DNA from: Antedon bifida
Lineage: Eukaryota > Echinodermata > Crinoidea > Comatulida > Antedonidae
Assembly (NCBI GenBank): GCA_963402885.1
Contig: OY727100.1
Span: forward strand, 558,001-622,000
Reading direction: 5' to 3'
DNA length: 64,000 bases
This document shows positions 1-11,186 of the stretch, piece after piece. Below the pieces are notes generated by a model. It was not told the DNA's origin, ran no database searches, and saw only the letters and a program-made list of their open reading frames with translations. The position numbers were made by a program, and so were the translations under genes. How positions within the stretch are numbered: position 1 is the first letter of the stretch; every line of letters begins with the position of its first letter.

Positions 1-37
1 CCCTTGTGTGTGAATCTTCAATAGAGAAAGTATTGAC

Positions 38-153
38 TATGACGCAACAAGGACGTACGCGCAACGCAAGTAATTTAACCAATCACGACGAACATCCGAA
101 TTGTCGTTTGTGATTGGTCAACTCGTCTGCGTTCGTCCTATTGGGAACCAAAG
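38..153. repeat. Family A inverted-repeat element, degenerate copy
   Basis: The left part carries GACGCAACAAGGACGTACGC and a TTTAACCAATCACGA segment. The right part carries GTGATTGGTCAACTCG, then CGTCCTATTGGGAACCAAA. The two halves are rough reverse complements, as in the better copies at 37654 and 38459. No coding capacity. Read as a worn miniature inverted-repeat transposon. Confidence 0.6.
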
Positions 154-763
154 ATGACGGACGTAAAACTTCCGCATAATCCAGAAAATGTATAAATACA
201 TAATGTATAGCTATCTCTGAGTGGGTTAATATATACTTTATTCAGGTTGAATATTAAAGTGGAATGTTACAAAATGCACACGGCGGCCGTATGCATAGCC
301 GACCACGCGCTTAATAAGATCACACCTAACGATTCAGTTGATAAAACGTTAAATTTAGCTTATTCATTTCAAAAGGACATTTTCGGGTTATTAGTTATAA
401 TTTAAATTATACAACGAATAATGGATATTAATTTGAAATCAATTCCCCACTCATTTTCACATAATTAAGCTTCATGATTCCTTAAATTTCGAGGGAAATG
501 TATTCGAGTTCGTCGTTAAAAGCAGAAAAGAATACATTGTCTATGTCTATTCATATTATATATAAATCAAGGCGGTTAAAATGAATTATAATTATTTTGA
601 AATGAGCTTGCAGACACGGTACTTGTTTAAAAGTGTTATTGTACATAAACTGTGTAATCGGTTGCATCCATCATTCCGTACCTGCAGGCAGCATTCACTG
701 TGTTTACAAGTCTAGAAATAAATAGATTATAAACGTAATACTGTTCTATGTGTGCATGTTCAA
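154..763. other. Non-coding, nothing recognised
   Basis: AT-rich sequence with no exon-like open frame, RNA gene or clear repeat that I can support. Confidence 0.5.
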
Positions 764-1093
764 AGCTTGGTTCCCACTAGCGACGCAACGCAAGGACGTA
801 ACGCAATAACGACTTACGCAACGCAACACAATAACGACGTACGCAAGGACATGCCGCAACGCAATAACGACGTACGCAACGCAATAACGACGTACGCAAC
901 GCAATAACGACGTACGCAATGACATGCCGCAACGCAATAACGACGTACGCATTGCAACGACGTACGCAACGCAACGACGTACGCAACGCAACGCAACGCA
1001 AAGGACGTACGCAACGCAAGGACGTATTTTGACCAAAACATGACAGGCGACTAGAATTCGAATAATCCATCGCTTGGGATTGAGTGAGAACCC
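764..1093. repeat. Family A element with internally expanded tandem repeat
   Basis: It begins with AGCTTGGTTCCCACTAG and ends with GAGTGAGAACCCCC, the two family A ends. Between them a unit close to CGACGTACGCAACGCAATAA is repeated about ten times with variation (roughly 781-1027). The short open frames over this stretch in several phases are just translations of the repeat. Confidence 0.7.
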
Positions 1094-1211
1094 CCAGCTT
1101 TAGTAAAAATAAAAGTATTAGGCCTATAGAAACTATGAAAAAAAAATGAACCCGAGAAATGTTGTAAACCTTAGAATGATGCTGCTGTCTGTCGTACGTC
1201 TCTCTCTTCTT

Positions 1212-1242
1212 CCCCTCCCAAATGTTTGGGAGGGGTTTTTTT
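1212..1242. other. Perfect 11-bp GC-rich hairpin followed by a T run
   Basis: CCCCTCCCAAA (1212-1222) and TTTGGGAGGGG (1225-1235) are exact reverse complements separated by two bases and followed by seven T. The shape is that of a bacterial intrinsic terminator, but the surroundings are clearly eukaryotic. A Pol III terminator, a transposon end or chance are alternatives. Confidence 0.5.
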
Positions 1243-1907
1243 AATCATAAACCAGATGAAATTAAATGTCATTTATAGTAATCAAACCATTTGAAAAATT
1301 CGGTCGAGGACAAATAGAAGAAGATGAACCGAACTATTTTCATGATTCTAGTAGGCCTAATGTCTTTCTTTATTTCCATTCATAAACATTACAAAGCATA
1401 ATAGGTACAAAGAGAAAAAAAGGAAAAAAATGGAAATTAATTTATTAACAAAATCATATAAGATAAGATATAAGATAAATCATGCAAGCAAATTGAATGC
1501 TGAATATCTATCCTGAGGCCTATATGCGCGCCTATATTAATTGATGATGATGACTTGGTGATGAAAAATGAATTGTCATTAATATAAAATGACGAAGATG
1601 GAAATAACGACACGGATGGTGCTATGTTAATGAGGGGCATGGTAGCGGTGCGTGATAAATTAAAAACTCTGATTTATGATGTGGGCCTATAGTAATGCAT
1701 TTCATTGACATTCATATACAATTAATTTGTATACAATCAAATCAGTAGGCGAAATTCTGGAGATTACAGTAATTATACAGTAGTTCTCATACATCGAAAA
1801 AAACTCTATGTAGAGGGCGCTAGTACAAAATAAATTGTCTAATTCTTATTTGACGCATGCGCTTTGTAGTATTTTGTCCGTAGCAACGATCAAGAGCGAA
1901 AAAAAAC
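1243..1907. other. 5' flank of the dynein light chain gene
   Basis: AT-rich, with no coding exon recognised. The promoter and 5' UTR of the following gene should lie at its right end, but no TATA box or other element can be assigned confidently. Confidence 0.4.
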
Positions 1908-3443
1908 ATGGTAAATTTTCTGCTTTTTCTTATTAAATTTTAAATTGAATATACACTATTTTACGTCAGATAGATATTATAAAATCTAGAGTTGCAAACA
2001 TATAATTTTCATTGTACTGCTGTAATTATTTTAGATGCAAATATGTATTGGCGCTAGGCCTGTCTGTCTATATTTATTTTGACTTTTGCGGTCGCTAGCC
2101 AGACTGCTGCTGTCTTCCGGGTGAGCGAGAGACTGCCTACATATAGGCCTAGCCTTTTTTTAAAAAATATTTTATTTATTGTAAACTATTAAATGCCACC
2201 TAGGCCTACATATTATTTGAATATCCGTCATCATTGGCCAACACCCACATTGATTGAGTATTTGTGTGTTCTAAAAAGTAATTAGCCCCCTACCTACACA
2301 ATTTGCATTAAAAATTAAAGATGACATGGTTTTATATGTTAAATATTTTTTATTGTATTTTATTTAGTCTGAGGTTGAAGAAACTTTGAAGAGAATCCAT
2401 TCCCACAAGGGAGTGGTTGGTATAATTGTTGTCAATAACGAAGGTACAGTAAACAATATGTGACATTCAATCATAGATAATGATGGCTTCCTAAACTTAA
2501 AGAAAGCATTGAAATTACTAATACTATTCATTTTTATATATTTTATTTTTATATCATCTGTCCTTACAGTAAGTATGTCAATAATTAACTGCAAAGTAAT
2601 GAGAACAGTAATTACAGTATATTGAAATCTGATTACTGTAGATCCTCTCAATTTAAATGTTTTATATTGGCACAGTTGACTGTTCAGATGGGCAATTCCA
2701 TCAGTAAATCATATAGTAATTAATCAGTATAATAAATATAATATTTTGTTTTTATCCTTCTTTTCTCTACTACAAAAATTATATTGTATTATGGTTTTTC
2801 TACTTTTTACAAAGGTATTCCTATCAGATCAACAATGGATAATTCAACTACTGTCCAGTATACTGGGTTGATGCACCAACTTATAGCTAAAACACGTAGT
2901 ACTGTCCGAGAGATTGACCCCCAGAATGATCTGACCTTTTTAAGGGTTCGCACCAAGAAACATGAAATTATGGCTACTCCTGGTAAATACTGATAATTTA
3001 AACTATTACATACATTGGTGAAAACTAGTCTTGTTAGGATCAGAACATTCAGTTCAGAAAGTTTAGTATAGTCCCATGGGCCTACATATGAAATTTGGTG
3101 GAAATTAATGAGTGATTATACTCAAATTGCATTAATAAAATACTTGGTTTCAAATTTAGCCTAAATTTTGGGGATGAGATTATATGGCAATATGAAGTAG
3201 GCTAACTCTCACAATTATCGTCAATTTTATTACCATTTTGTTTTAAAAGAGATCACCTTTTATTCAGTTAATTAGAAAATGTTAACATACATAAGAAATA
3301 GATTAAATTATTTTAATATTTATAAAATAATATGTTATCATATGGTAGTGATGATTTATTAAAAATATGTTTTTTGTTTCTGATGTTTTGTTACAGATAA
3401 AGAATACTTTTTGATAGTCATACAAAACCCAAGCGAGGGATAA
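1908..3443 (+). CDS. DYNLRB: Dynein light chain roadblock-type (LC7 family), complete, 4 coding exons
   Basis: Light chain of cytoplasmic and axonemal dynein; the family dimerises and binds the dynein intermediate chain. Exons by GT/AG and phase: 1908-1910 (only the ATG, followed directly by GTAAAT), 2368-2443, 2815-2982, 3397-3443 with TAA stop; total 294 nt, 97 residues. The frame reads [11 protein letters not shown], then [18 protein letters not shown], then [18 protein letters not shown] and ends [12 protein letters not shown]. These segments match the vertebrate roadblock proteins (about 96 residues) nearly end to end, covering the single Roadblock/LC7 domain. The downstream flank has candidate AATAAA signals near 3985. 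The odd point is a first coding exon of three bases. Family identity is near certain; I cannot distinguish the type 1 and type 2 paralogues. Confidence 0.95.
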
Positions 3444-4431
3444 AGGAATTGTTTCCATGGAAACATTGTAAGAATCGCATGAATCTGTATATAGTACTTG
3501 AAGAGTCTTTTATTGATGCTCACATTTCAGTCAACACTAAAATGACAACAATTTAAAATCAACTTTGGACTTATTTTGCATTATTTTGTGCATGTTATTG
3601 AGTCACTTGGCTTAGCTGGCCTAGTTTAACTGAGGTACTCGAGACACTTGCTATGAGAACTACCTTTGTGACAACCTTGCATCAAGTGTCTCATGTATTT
3701 ATCCCAGTTTAAAAGCACATCAAATGAAATGTGTACACGTTGCTGTTACTTGTAGTTTTAATGTAAGTTATTATATATATATATTGAACAAAGTTAGCCA
3801 TCATATAAAATGTCATTACATTTTGGATTTGTTTATTCTATTGAATCCTATATTTAAGTCATTTTGAATATTATACTGTAACACAACATGTTGTATTTAA
3901 TATATATACTCTCTACAATAACTCTCTAAAAAATTCAATATTGTTTGTCTTGATTATTTTATTCCTTTCAGTAATTATTTATGAGAAAAATAAATACACT
4001 TTGATGGCTAAAGATAGTAATTTAGTTTTCATTATTTTCACGCTTAGATGTTGAGAAAAAACTGTAACTATCATGGTTTATTTCAGAATTCACTTATGTA
4101 CTGATTATAGCATGTGTGTAATTGACATTTACAAAACTGGAAAACATTAATGTTACTCCTTGTAATTCCTGGACCCCGCCCTAAAATGACATATTGCCTA
4201 ATATGGAAGGAAATTATTGACACCATATTGAAAAGTTTGCAACGAATATCCACTTTGTTTGTATTAATTATCTGTATCCCGAGTTTCCTCAACAACGTTA
4301 CAGAATGTTAAATCAATGTATTCTTTATGGATTTTACATCGATGTACAACAGAGATGCTTTCACACGCACCTAGGAAGGTAACAAATTATTTGTAATACT
4401 TTGCTTATATTACGTAGTACAGTACAGTAGT
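3444..4431. other. 3' UTR and downstream flank of DYNLRB
   Basis: AT-rich; the transcript end probably lies within the first several hundred bases. No further exon, RNA gene or repeat recognised. Confidence 0.4.
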
Positions 4432-4641
4432 GTGAATCCGGTGTTAGATATTCTACAACAGCGCCACCAAGCATTTTGTCTTGTTTTGGTTTTTAGCGCA
4501 GCAGCTCTCTCTCCCAGACTTCTATGCCTGGATTTGTCACAATCGATGATTAAAAAACTCCAGTATTTTAATGTAGTCTTTTCAGTATCATTAGTTTTTG
4601 GGTACACCAGCAATCTAATATGGCAGTCTTCTTGTTTAATG
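4432..4641 (+). other. Candidate 5' (possibly untranslated) exon
   Basis: An 82-codon open stretch is followed by a good donor, G|GTAAGT, at 4642. An ATG at 4620 sits just before it. The peptide resembles nothing I know. The position would suit a first exon of the zinc-finger gene whose next exon starts at 11146, but 6.5 kb separates them and no evidence links them. A chance open frame is equally likely. Confidence 0.2.
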
Positions 4642-4647
4642 GTAAGT

Positions 4648-5539
4648 AATAAAACTATGAATTACAATTCTCCGTAAATGCTGTATCCAATATATTGCTA
4701 GGCCTAGGCTGCACGACGTTGAGGTGTAGGCAGGCCTAGAGAGTGAATCATTCATTTTCCAACGTGTACAGATAGTCCAGGGTAGCCTAGTATGTATATT
4801 CCTGTATTGTACTGTCTAGGTTAGCAGCCTAGCTAGTTCATGTCAGGTAGGCGGACATTAAGTACCGTTTTAAAGCTAGCTAGGCTTTTCTGCCTCGAAA
4901 CCAAGTCGCCTATCTATTTTGTTTGTACACAAACATTGACATTTTGATTTGATTGTATTCCTTGCATTGGCATTATTATTGTTATTTACTTGTTTTTAGC
5001 TAGGTGGCCTTGACTACTAAGCCTAATTAATATTATAAAGTATTTAATTTTTACTGATAGTATTTTTTTCTTTTTGTTGCATAATTAATTAAAGTCAGAA
5101 CTTAACTACTTACTGAAATACTACTGACACTGTGGCATCTATCCTCTAAAAAAGTAATGTACACATTTTATTTAACATGCAATTCTAGCCACAAAAAGTA
5201 GGACTTTCTCCTTATAAAGTGATGCACAGCATGCATTCAAATTATCTCATGCTAAAAATACCAAATCTAATTTATAAGCGACTTAACCTGGTTCAAATTA
5301 GATTTTATATTGTGACACCGAAGATGTTAAGATGCTGGCTAGTTCTCACAACAGGATATTTATCAGCTCCAACTATCAAGAATTTATCCTCCGGGTAGTA
5401 AACAGTTAGTCTGGTATATTTTTAGTGTAAAGTTTAGTGGCTAGGGTTAAGGGACCTTTTTTTAAAATATAAATAGTGTGTGTAGTAAAAATAATAATAT
5501 AAATAAACACAGGCCTGTTCCTTTTTTTCAAATCTGACT
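4648..5539. other. Non-coding, nothing recognised
   Basis: AT-rich; several TAGGCCTA-like words at 4700-4900. No supported gene. Confidence 0.4.
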
Positions 5540-5703
5540 AAAGCTCTATCTACACTGTCCAACTATTTTGACAAAAAAGGTGTGATGTGTCCAAATATGG
5601 TAGTGATATGCCCAAATATGTTAGTGATATGACATCATCATGTCCATATATGAGCACATCACATTTTTTGTCACATAAAGTTTAATAGTGTAGACAGAGC
5701 TTT
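5540..5703. repeat. Family B inverted-repeat element (MITE-like)
   Basis: Starts AAAGCTCTATCTACACTGTC and ends with the reverse-complement type end TAGTGTAGACAGAGCTTT. Inside are GTGATGTG, two copies of a CAAATATGGTAGTGATATG-type unit, then CATATATGAGCACATCACA, which mirrors the left half. No coding capacity: a non-autonomous element. Confidence 0.75.
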
Positions 5704-6604
5704 TGTTTAAGCATCTTCAGTCGGATCACAGTAACTGATTGATAACCTTAAAGCTTTTAAAATAGTCTACAGTTAGTAAAAATAATAAGAAAACAAACTT
5801 GGCTATCATCAGCTTATTCCATTGAAGACTATTTTAAAGGTTAATCAGCTTTAGTATATTGTTTGTGTTTTGATTGTGCTATTTTAGTGTATAGTATAAG
5901 TTATTTTGGGTATATTCTATTTAAAGTCTTTATTTGTTTTGTGTGATGTATCGAGAAAGATCTTTTGATTTTGTTAAATTATAGTGTACTTTGTGTTTAT
6001 ACTTTCCAAATCTGATGATAATCTTTTGTTTACATTCAATGTGACTTTATTTTGTCAAAATAATTTATTTTTATCCACTCTGCAGACTTTATGTTATTCG
6101 TTAGTAAAATAAAATCAATAAATATTCAATTAAACATTTGTTTTGCCCAAAATCAAACATTAACAAATAAAACAACAAAAATGTATCATTTGGTTGAGGG
6201 ACGACATAGAGACTCATTGACAAATTAATTCTACAAGAAGTTAAATTTCGGGTCAAAACTATGTCACCTTTCCTTTATAAATAAAAGGTACCTATTTTTT
6301 CCAAAATTACACCTCGGCAAACATTTGCTAGATTTGAAATTTTCAACTATTAATGTTAGTGCGATGGTACTTTCTATACCATCACCAATTGGTTTAAAAT
6401 TCCTAACTTCATCTGACTAGCCCTAAAGCCTTTAAAACTCAAATTCTTGGAAAATGTACTGTATTTGCTTCCCAAATATGTATGGTGGGCAAAAGACGAC
6501 AAAAATAGAGAGGACATGATGAGTATCTCTGTAAACTGTGGATATTACTAGAGAGTACAATGTTTGAGTCTCAATTCCTAGTCAGTTAACAAACTAAAAC
6601 TGTA
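5704..6604. other. Non-coding, nothing recognised
   Basis: AT-rich sequence between two transposon copies; no exon with plausible splice sites and protein similarity seen. Confidence 0.4.
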
Positions 6605-6726
6605 AGCTTAGTTCCCACTTAAACCCAACGAATCAATGTAAGTACGACACAAGTGAGTTGACCAATCACAAGTAACAGTTTAAATGATCTTTCGCATCAT
6701 GATTGGTCAACTCACTTCCAAGCTTA
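6605..6726. repeat. Family A inverted-repeat element
   Basis: AGCTTAGTTCCCACTTAA at the left, AGTGAGTTGACCAATCAC in the left arm and GATTGGTCAACTCACTT in the right arm, then AAGCTTA. The arms fold back on each other; the GACGCAACG section is reduced compared with other copies. Confidence 0.65.
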
Positions 6727-7449
6727 CTGTACATCAATTCATCTGAATATCGTATTCCAAGAATTTATAGTGTTCAAATATTAATTCTTACCAAGATGAC
6801 ATCTATAAAATTATCATTTTTGATCAAAGTACAACTGATTAGAGGAAATCATAAAAAAAAAAAACAATATTTTTTCAAGCCATACACATTAATTTGGTTC
6901 AAGTACGCAATTCATTATGTATTAAAGTTCTATTATAAGAACTTTTGTTAGAAAAATAGATGAGTTTTTATTCAGTGAGAAATGATTTGCGTCAGATACA
7001 GGTTAAATGTCTATGAGGAATTGTGAAGGACTCCTACCATGACAAAATGTAGTAAAAGTACTGCACAAGTCTCTTACTAATTGTTGTTTACAGACTTTAC
7101 ACATACTATATTGTAGTCACATACAATATTACATTAAAAAAAGCATTTTTTCACTTTAAAAAAAAGCATTTTTCACAAAAAAAAAAAGAAGAGCATTAAC
7201 TCGGACTGTTGGTTAATCTGAATTTCAAGTTTAATAGCACACAAAGTTTTGTATTTGCGTTTTTGGCTATTAATATTATACCATTATATAATGGTGGCGG
7301 TAATGTATAGTGGACATTCCCATAACAGAAGGAGACAAGAATTGTATAATAAAAATATGCTTAATATACATATTATTAGTATTACAGTACTGTACATTAT
7401 TATTAAATAAATTACCCGATTCTAAGTGCTTTATCTCAGTAACTTCATA
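6727..7449. other. Non-coding, nothing recognised
   Basis: AT-rich with several A-runs (7135-7190). No supported gene. Confidence 0.4.
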
Positions 7450-7499
7450 TAAGCTTGTGATTGGTCAAATAACTTGCATACAGTAGTGGAAACCAAGCA
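7450..7499. repeat. Half copy of family A element
   Basis: AAGCTTGTGATTGGTCAAA followed by ACTTGC and GTGGAAACCAAGC matches only the right arm and right end of family A. Confidence 0.5.
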
Positions 7500-8072
7500 T
7501 TATTCGTTTTACATAAGCCTTAGAAAAAATAACTTGTTTTAATACTTCACCTTTTAGAAATTGCGTCATTTGGATATTTTAAACTCTATGGGTACTGTAT
7601 GACGTGAAAAATCAGCAAATAAAGATATTATATAACAAAACATGACATTAAATAAATACTGTAGTAAAATCTTGTGAATAAGAAAATAGATAAAAATTGT
7701 AGAGATGTTATCATTGATAAAAATCCATTTTGAAGAAGGAACCTCTGTGATAAGTAGATGAGCAGATAAACATTCATGAGAAGTGGGTGTCATTCACACC
7801 AACTCATTCCAAATTCTGTATAAAATGTATGTGTAATCAAAAAACATAACACATCCTTAGTTTTCTGAGATTGCCGGACGAAATCTGTGCTCAGCGGACC
7901 TTGAATTGAATTGTAGGATCGAAAATTTCCTCAAATTTGATTTCCTCAATGATGTGTACCTGTAACTATGGAAACTGGCGATAATGAATCCATAGATTAA
8001 CTGTCTTTTTTCTTTAAAGCATGCAATGCTGATTTTCATACATTGTTCAAAATCAAAGCCAAATTGTTTCTT
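7500..8072. other. Non-coding, nothing recognised
   Basis: AT-rich spacer; short open frames on the minus strand show no recognisable domain. Confidence 0.4.
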
Positions 8073-8240
8073 AAGCTCTGACTACCCTATCAAACTAGTT
8101 TGACAAAAAAAGTGTGATGTGCCTAAATATGGTAGTAATATGCCTAAATATGGTAGTGATATGATGTCATCATGTCCACATATTATTGGCACATCACATT
8201 TTTTTGTCACATAAAGTTTGATAGTGTATACAAGGCTTTA
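8073..8240. repeat. Family B inverted-repeat element
   Basis: Starts AAGCTCTGACTACCCTATC, contains GTGTGATGTGCC, two TATGGTAGT units and CACATCACATTTTTTTGTC, and ends AGTTTGATAGTGTATACAAG, a slightly decayed family B end. Confidence 0.75.
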
Positions 8241-9338
8241 ATAAAAAATGTTATTCATTGATACAGTATTTACAGTTTTCACTCGGCAATACAAAATAGT
8301 TTAGAGGTTCTTGCATGAAATTTTGCGTGGTCTTTTTAAGAGGGCTTACACACACCTACAGTTAAAAGCATTGAACAATAGTATTGTGAAGCCAACTTGC
8401 CCTTAGAAAATTCACCAATTATAAATGCAAAAACTATTTATAGATACTGACATCATCATACAATTGAGAATTTTGATTGTGGCTTGAATGATAAGCGGAA
8501 AATTGTCTTTGATGTATCACTGTCATATCTCAACAATACTTATTAGTTGAAATGAATTACGACAGTCATACACCATCAAAACCACTAACAGCAGGCAGCA
8601 GGTATAGATCTCCTAAGCGGTATGGTTCAGGTAAATTGTAGTAAAGTACGTACTTGACTGAAGGTGTTAAGTTAGTGTGCGTGTGTGTGTGTGCTAAACA
8701 TCCTGGACAAAGTCTATATTTTTAAAGCTTAGTGCAAAGTTCATGTTTAACACATGCCGAGTCTATTATGTGTTTGTTCAAAAATTAAAGTGTGCAAACT
8801 TTTTATCAAAATCTTTCTTTTATTTGATTGTTGATTTTCAAATTTTCAAAAGAATGTTTTAATTTAGGATGTTCATTTAAGCAGATTATGCGGTCAAATA
8901 TTTTGACAAAGGAAAATCTTGTCTTTCTTTCAAAATGGTAAGAAAACATGTTCTTGAGTTTTTGTTGGGATTTACACCCAAGTTTAAAGACTGGTAAATT
9001 TTAATGAAATTGATATTGTAAAATATGAGCTCTGTGTAGTATGTTGTTATTGAATCAACATTCTAAGTATAGAGTACTAGTATTATTAATAATGATATTA
9101 ATTATGCATGCAATGTTGTGCCATCGATTAATTGTGATTTTTTAACATGCAATGTACTACCACAAAGTTCTATGACATAGTGCATCTTTAGATTATTTCC
9201 ATAACATCAGAAATTACGAAAAATTTTACAAAACAGTTTCCTATGATTTCAATATTTGGTTGTTCATATTGATAAATCTCCTACCTATTATTTTATAATA
9301 GTAATAAAAAAATATAGAATCTATGTTATTCCTTATGA
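8241..9338. other. Non-coding, nothing recognised
   Basis: AT-rich, with a short GT run at 8676-8690. No gene supported. Confidence 0.4.
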
Positions 9339-9449
9339 CCATTTACGCACAATGCGCAGTGGACGGGCGGTTCCGCTCAGGATAGAAACAGATTCTACGT
9401 GGTACAACTACATGCTATGCGGTTGTCCGCTTACCGTCTGTGTAAATGG
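9339..9449. repeat. Small foldback element, GC-richer than its surroundings
   Basis: CCATTTACGCACA at 9339 is mirrored by GTGTAAATGG ending at 9449, and GACGGGCGGTTCCGC by GCGGTTGTCCGC further in. An 81-codon open frame crosses it but resembles nothing known. Confidence 0.35.
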
Positions 9450-9824
9450 CCTTTACAAAGAATATGATTGTGGCAGCAACAACATCATTACTGTACAATA
9501 ATAATATTTCTTGGAATAAGACTGGCAAATGTTAGCTTACTAATTAACATATTTATTTTCTTTTAGTCTTGAAATCCTTGTGTGACAGCTCATTAGTGAA
9601 ATGTCAACTCGCGGCATTCTGGATAAAAATTAACCTTTCTTTAAACGAGCTAATTAATTGACTTTTAAGACTGAGATCCATAAATTATTTGTTTTGCAGA
9701 TTCTTATACAATATGTGGCTGTATTACGGACTAGTAACAAGATTATCAATGACATTTATATTTTATACAACCCACATTTGATAAATACAGAATTGATCAC
9801 AATCAAAGAATCTCTTTCTCATCT

Positions 9825-10000
9825 AAAGCTCTGTCTACACTATTTTTTTTTATATAGTTTGAAAAAAAAATGGTGATGTGCCCAAATATGGTAGTGATAC
9901 TGTATGCCCAAATATGGTAGTGATATGACATTATCATGTCCATATATGGGCACAACACATTCTGTTGTCACAAAAAGTTTGATAGTGTAGACAGAGCTTT
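9825..10000. repeat. Family B inverted-repeat element
   Basis: AAAGCTCTGTCTACACTAT at the left and GATAGTGTAGACAGAGCTTT at the right, with two CCAAATATGGTAGTGATA units and a CATATATGGGCACA mirror segment between them. Confidence 0.8.
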
Positions 10001-11145
10001 AGTATTAGTTTCAGAATCAAGTGGATCGAAGCTAGATGAAAATATTTCATTAGAAAGATATACTGTAGTTAGCATCATGTGAATGTTTTAGCTAAAATAA
10101 CAGGGGCATATTGAGAAAGATGAAAGGCCTTTAAAATATGGCACCATGCAAAACAGCGTTCTCTTGTTGTTTTTATTTCGTTTATTTATTCGACCAGCAT
10201 AAAATCAATACAATATATTAATATATAAAAAAGATGAAAAAAGGCTGGGCAGTGGCAGCTTAAGCAAAATACATCGAATGAGTCAGCTACCCCTCTATAG
10301 TAATAATAATGTATTCACGTTTTCTAGGAAAACCTGTAGTATATTTTTATGAACCTTCTGCTTCTCTGGAGGAATTATTTATTTTGTTAATACCCTGGGA
10401 ATTTTTATTTGTACAGAGCAAAATAGAATCGTAACCTAATAATAATACTTAGTCTTCTACTCTTAAAAATTATGTAAGCATGAAAATTTAACTACTTTAG
10501 TTTTATATCCCCAGGTGGGCTACCCCCTGCTTGTTGTATTGGAATCAAGCATAACATGGAATTACTTTCTTTAGTGAAAATTTGTTTTGGCTATTGGGGG
10601 CTATTACCAAAAACCAACAATAGTGGAGTATAGCAATATGAAAGTATTAATCTTAATGACAAATTTAATTTGATATGATAATAATTTAATTATTTTGTCA
10701 GTTATGTCTTAAACAATATTTTTTTAGTGTCAAATACAAACTAAAACTTAAAGATATTTATTTATGAGGTAATGTTAATATTGTGAAGAACACATTTTAA
10801 ACCCATTTATTCTTTTAAGACCCTGCCGTTTCCTTGTAAAAACCATTTATTTGTTCCTTTTTATTTCAGTCGCCTGGTTAAAGATAATTAATAATAAGTA
10901 ATCCATTTTGATGGGCTTGTAAAACTTTAATGCATTTACAGAAAACATAATTTTATGAATTTTATGAATTATTCATTACTATTCATAATGTAAACATAGT
11001 ATACTGTATATATTACATACAGTATTTACATGAATAATTTGTGTTACCATAACAACCTTCTCCCAGGTAATATAATTACTGTACACGCAATATTTATTTA
11101 AATTTCTTGATGTTTTTAATCTCTCCTTTTGGTTTTTTTTTTCGT
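10001..11145. other. Non-coding; includes a probable retroposon end at about 10170-10300
   Basis: At 10170-10300 a T-rich start (TTTATTTATTCGACC), an ACAATATATTAATATATAA segment and AAAGGCTGGGCAGTGGCAGC look like the 3' end of a retroposon inserted in reverse; similar T-rich starts recur near 55860, 56880 and 57560. The rest is AT-rich with nothing recognised. It ends at the splice acceptor at 11144-11145. Confidence 0.35.
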
Positions 11146-11186
11146 AGAAATGTAGCATATAAAATGATCTGCCTCCTTGCCAGACA

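Noticed and set aside
746..1070. Overlapping minus-strand open frames rich in RCV, ALR and YVV repeats
   Set aside because: They are translations of the 20-bp tandem repeat inside a family A element in three phases; no gene would be open in all of them.
1212..1242. Bacterial contamination suggested by the terminator-like hairpin
   Set aside because: The flanks are continuous with intron-containing animal genes and no bacterial coding frame is near.
2364..2651. 95-codon minus-strand open frame
   Set aside because: It lies opposite exon 2 of the dynein light chain gene and has no recognisable domain.
9256..9501. 81-codon open frame with several cysteines
   Set aside because: No domain, no splice or start support, and it overlaps a foldback element.
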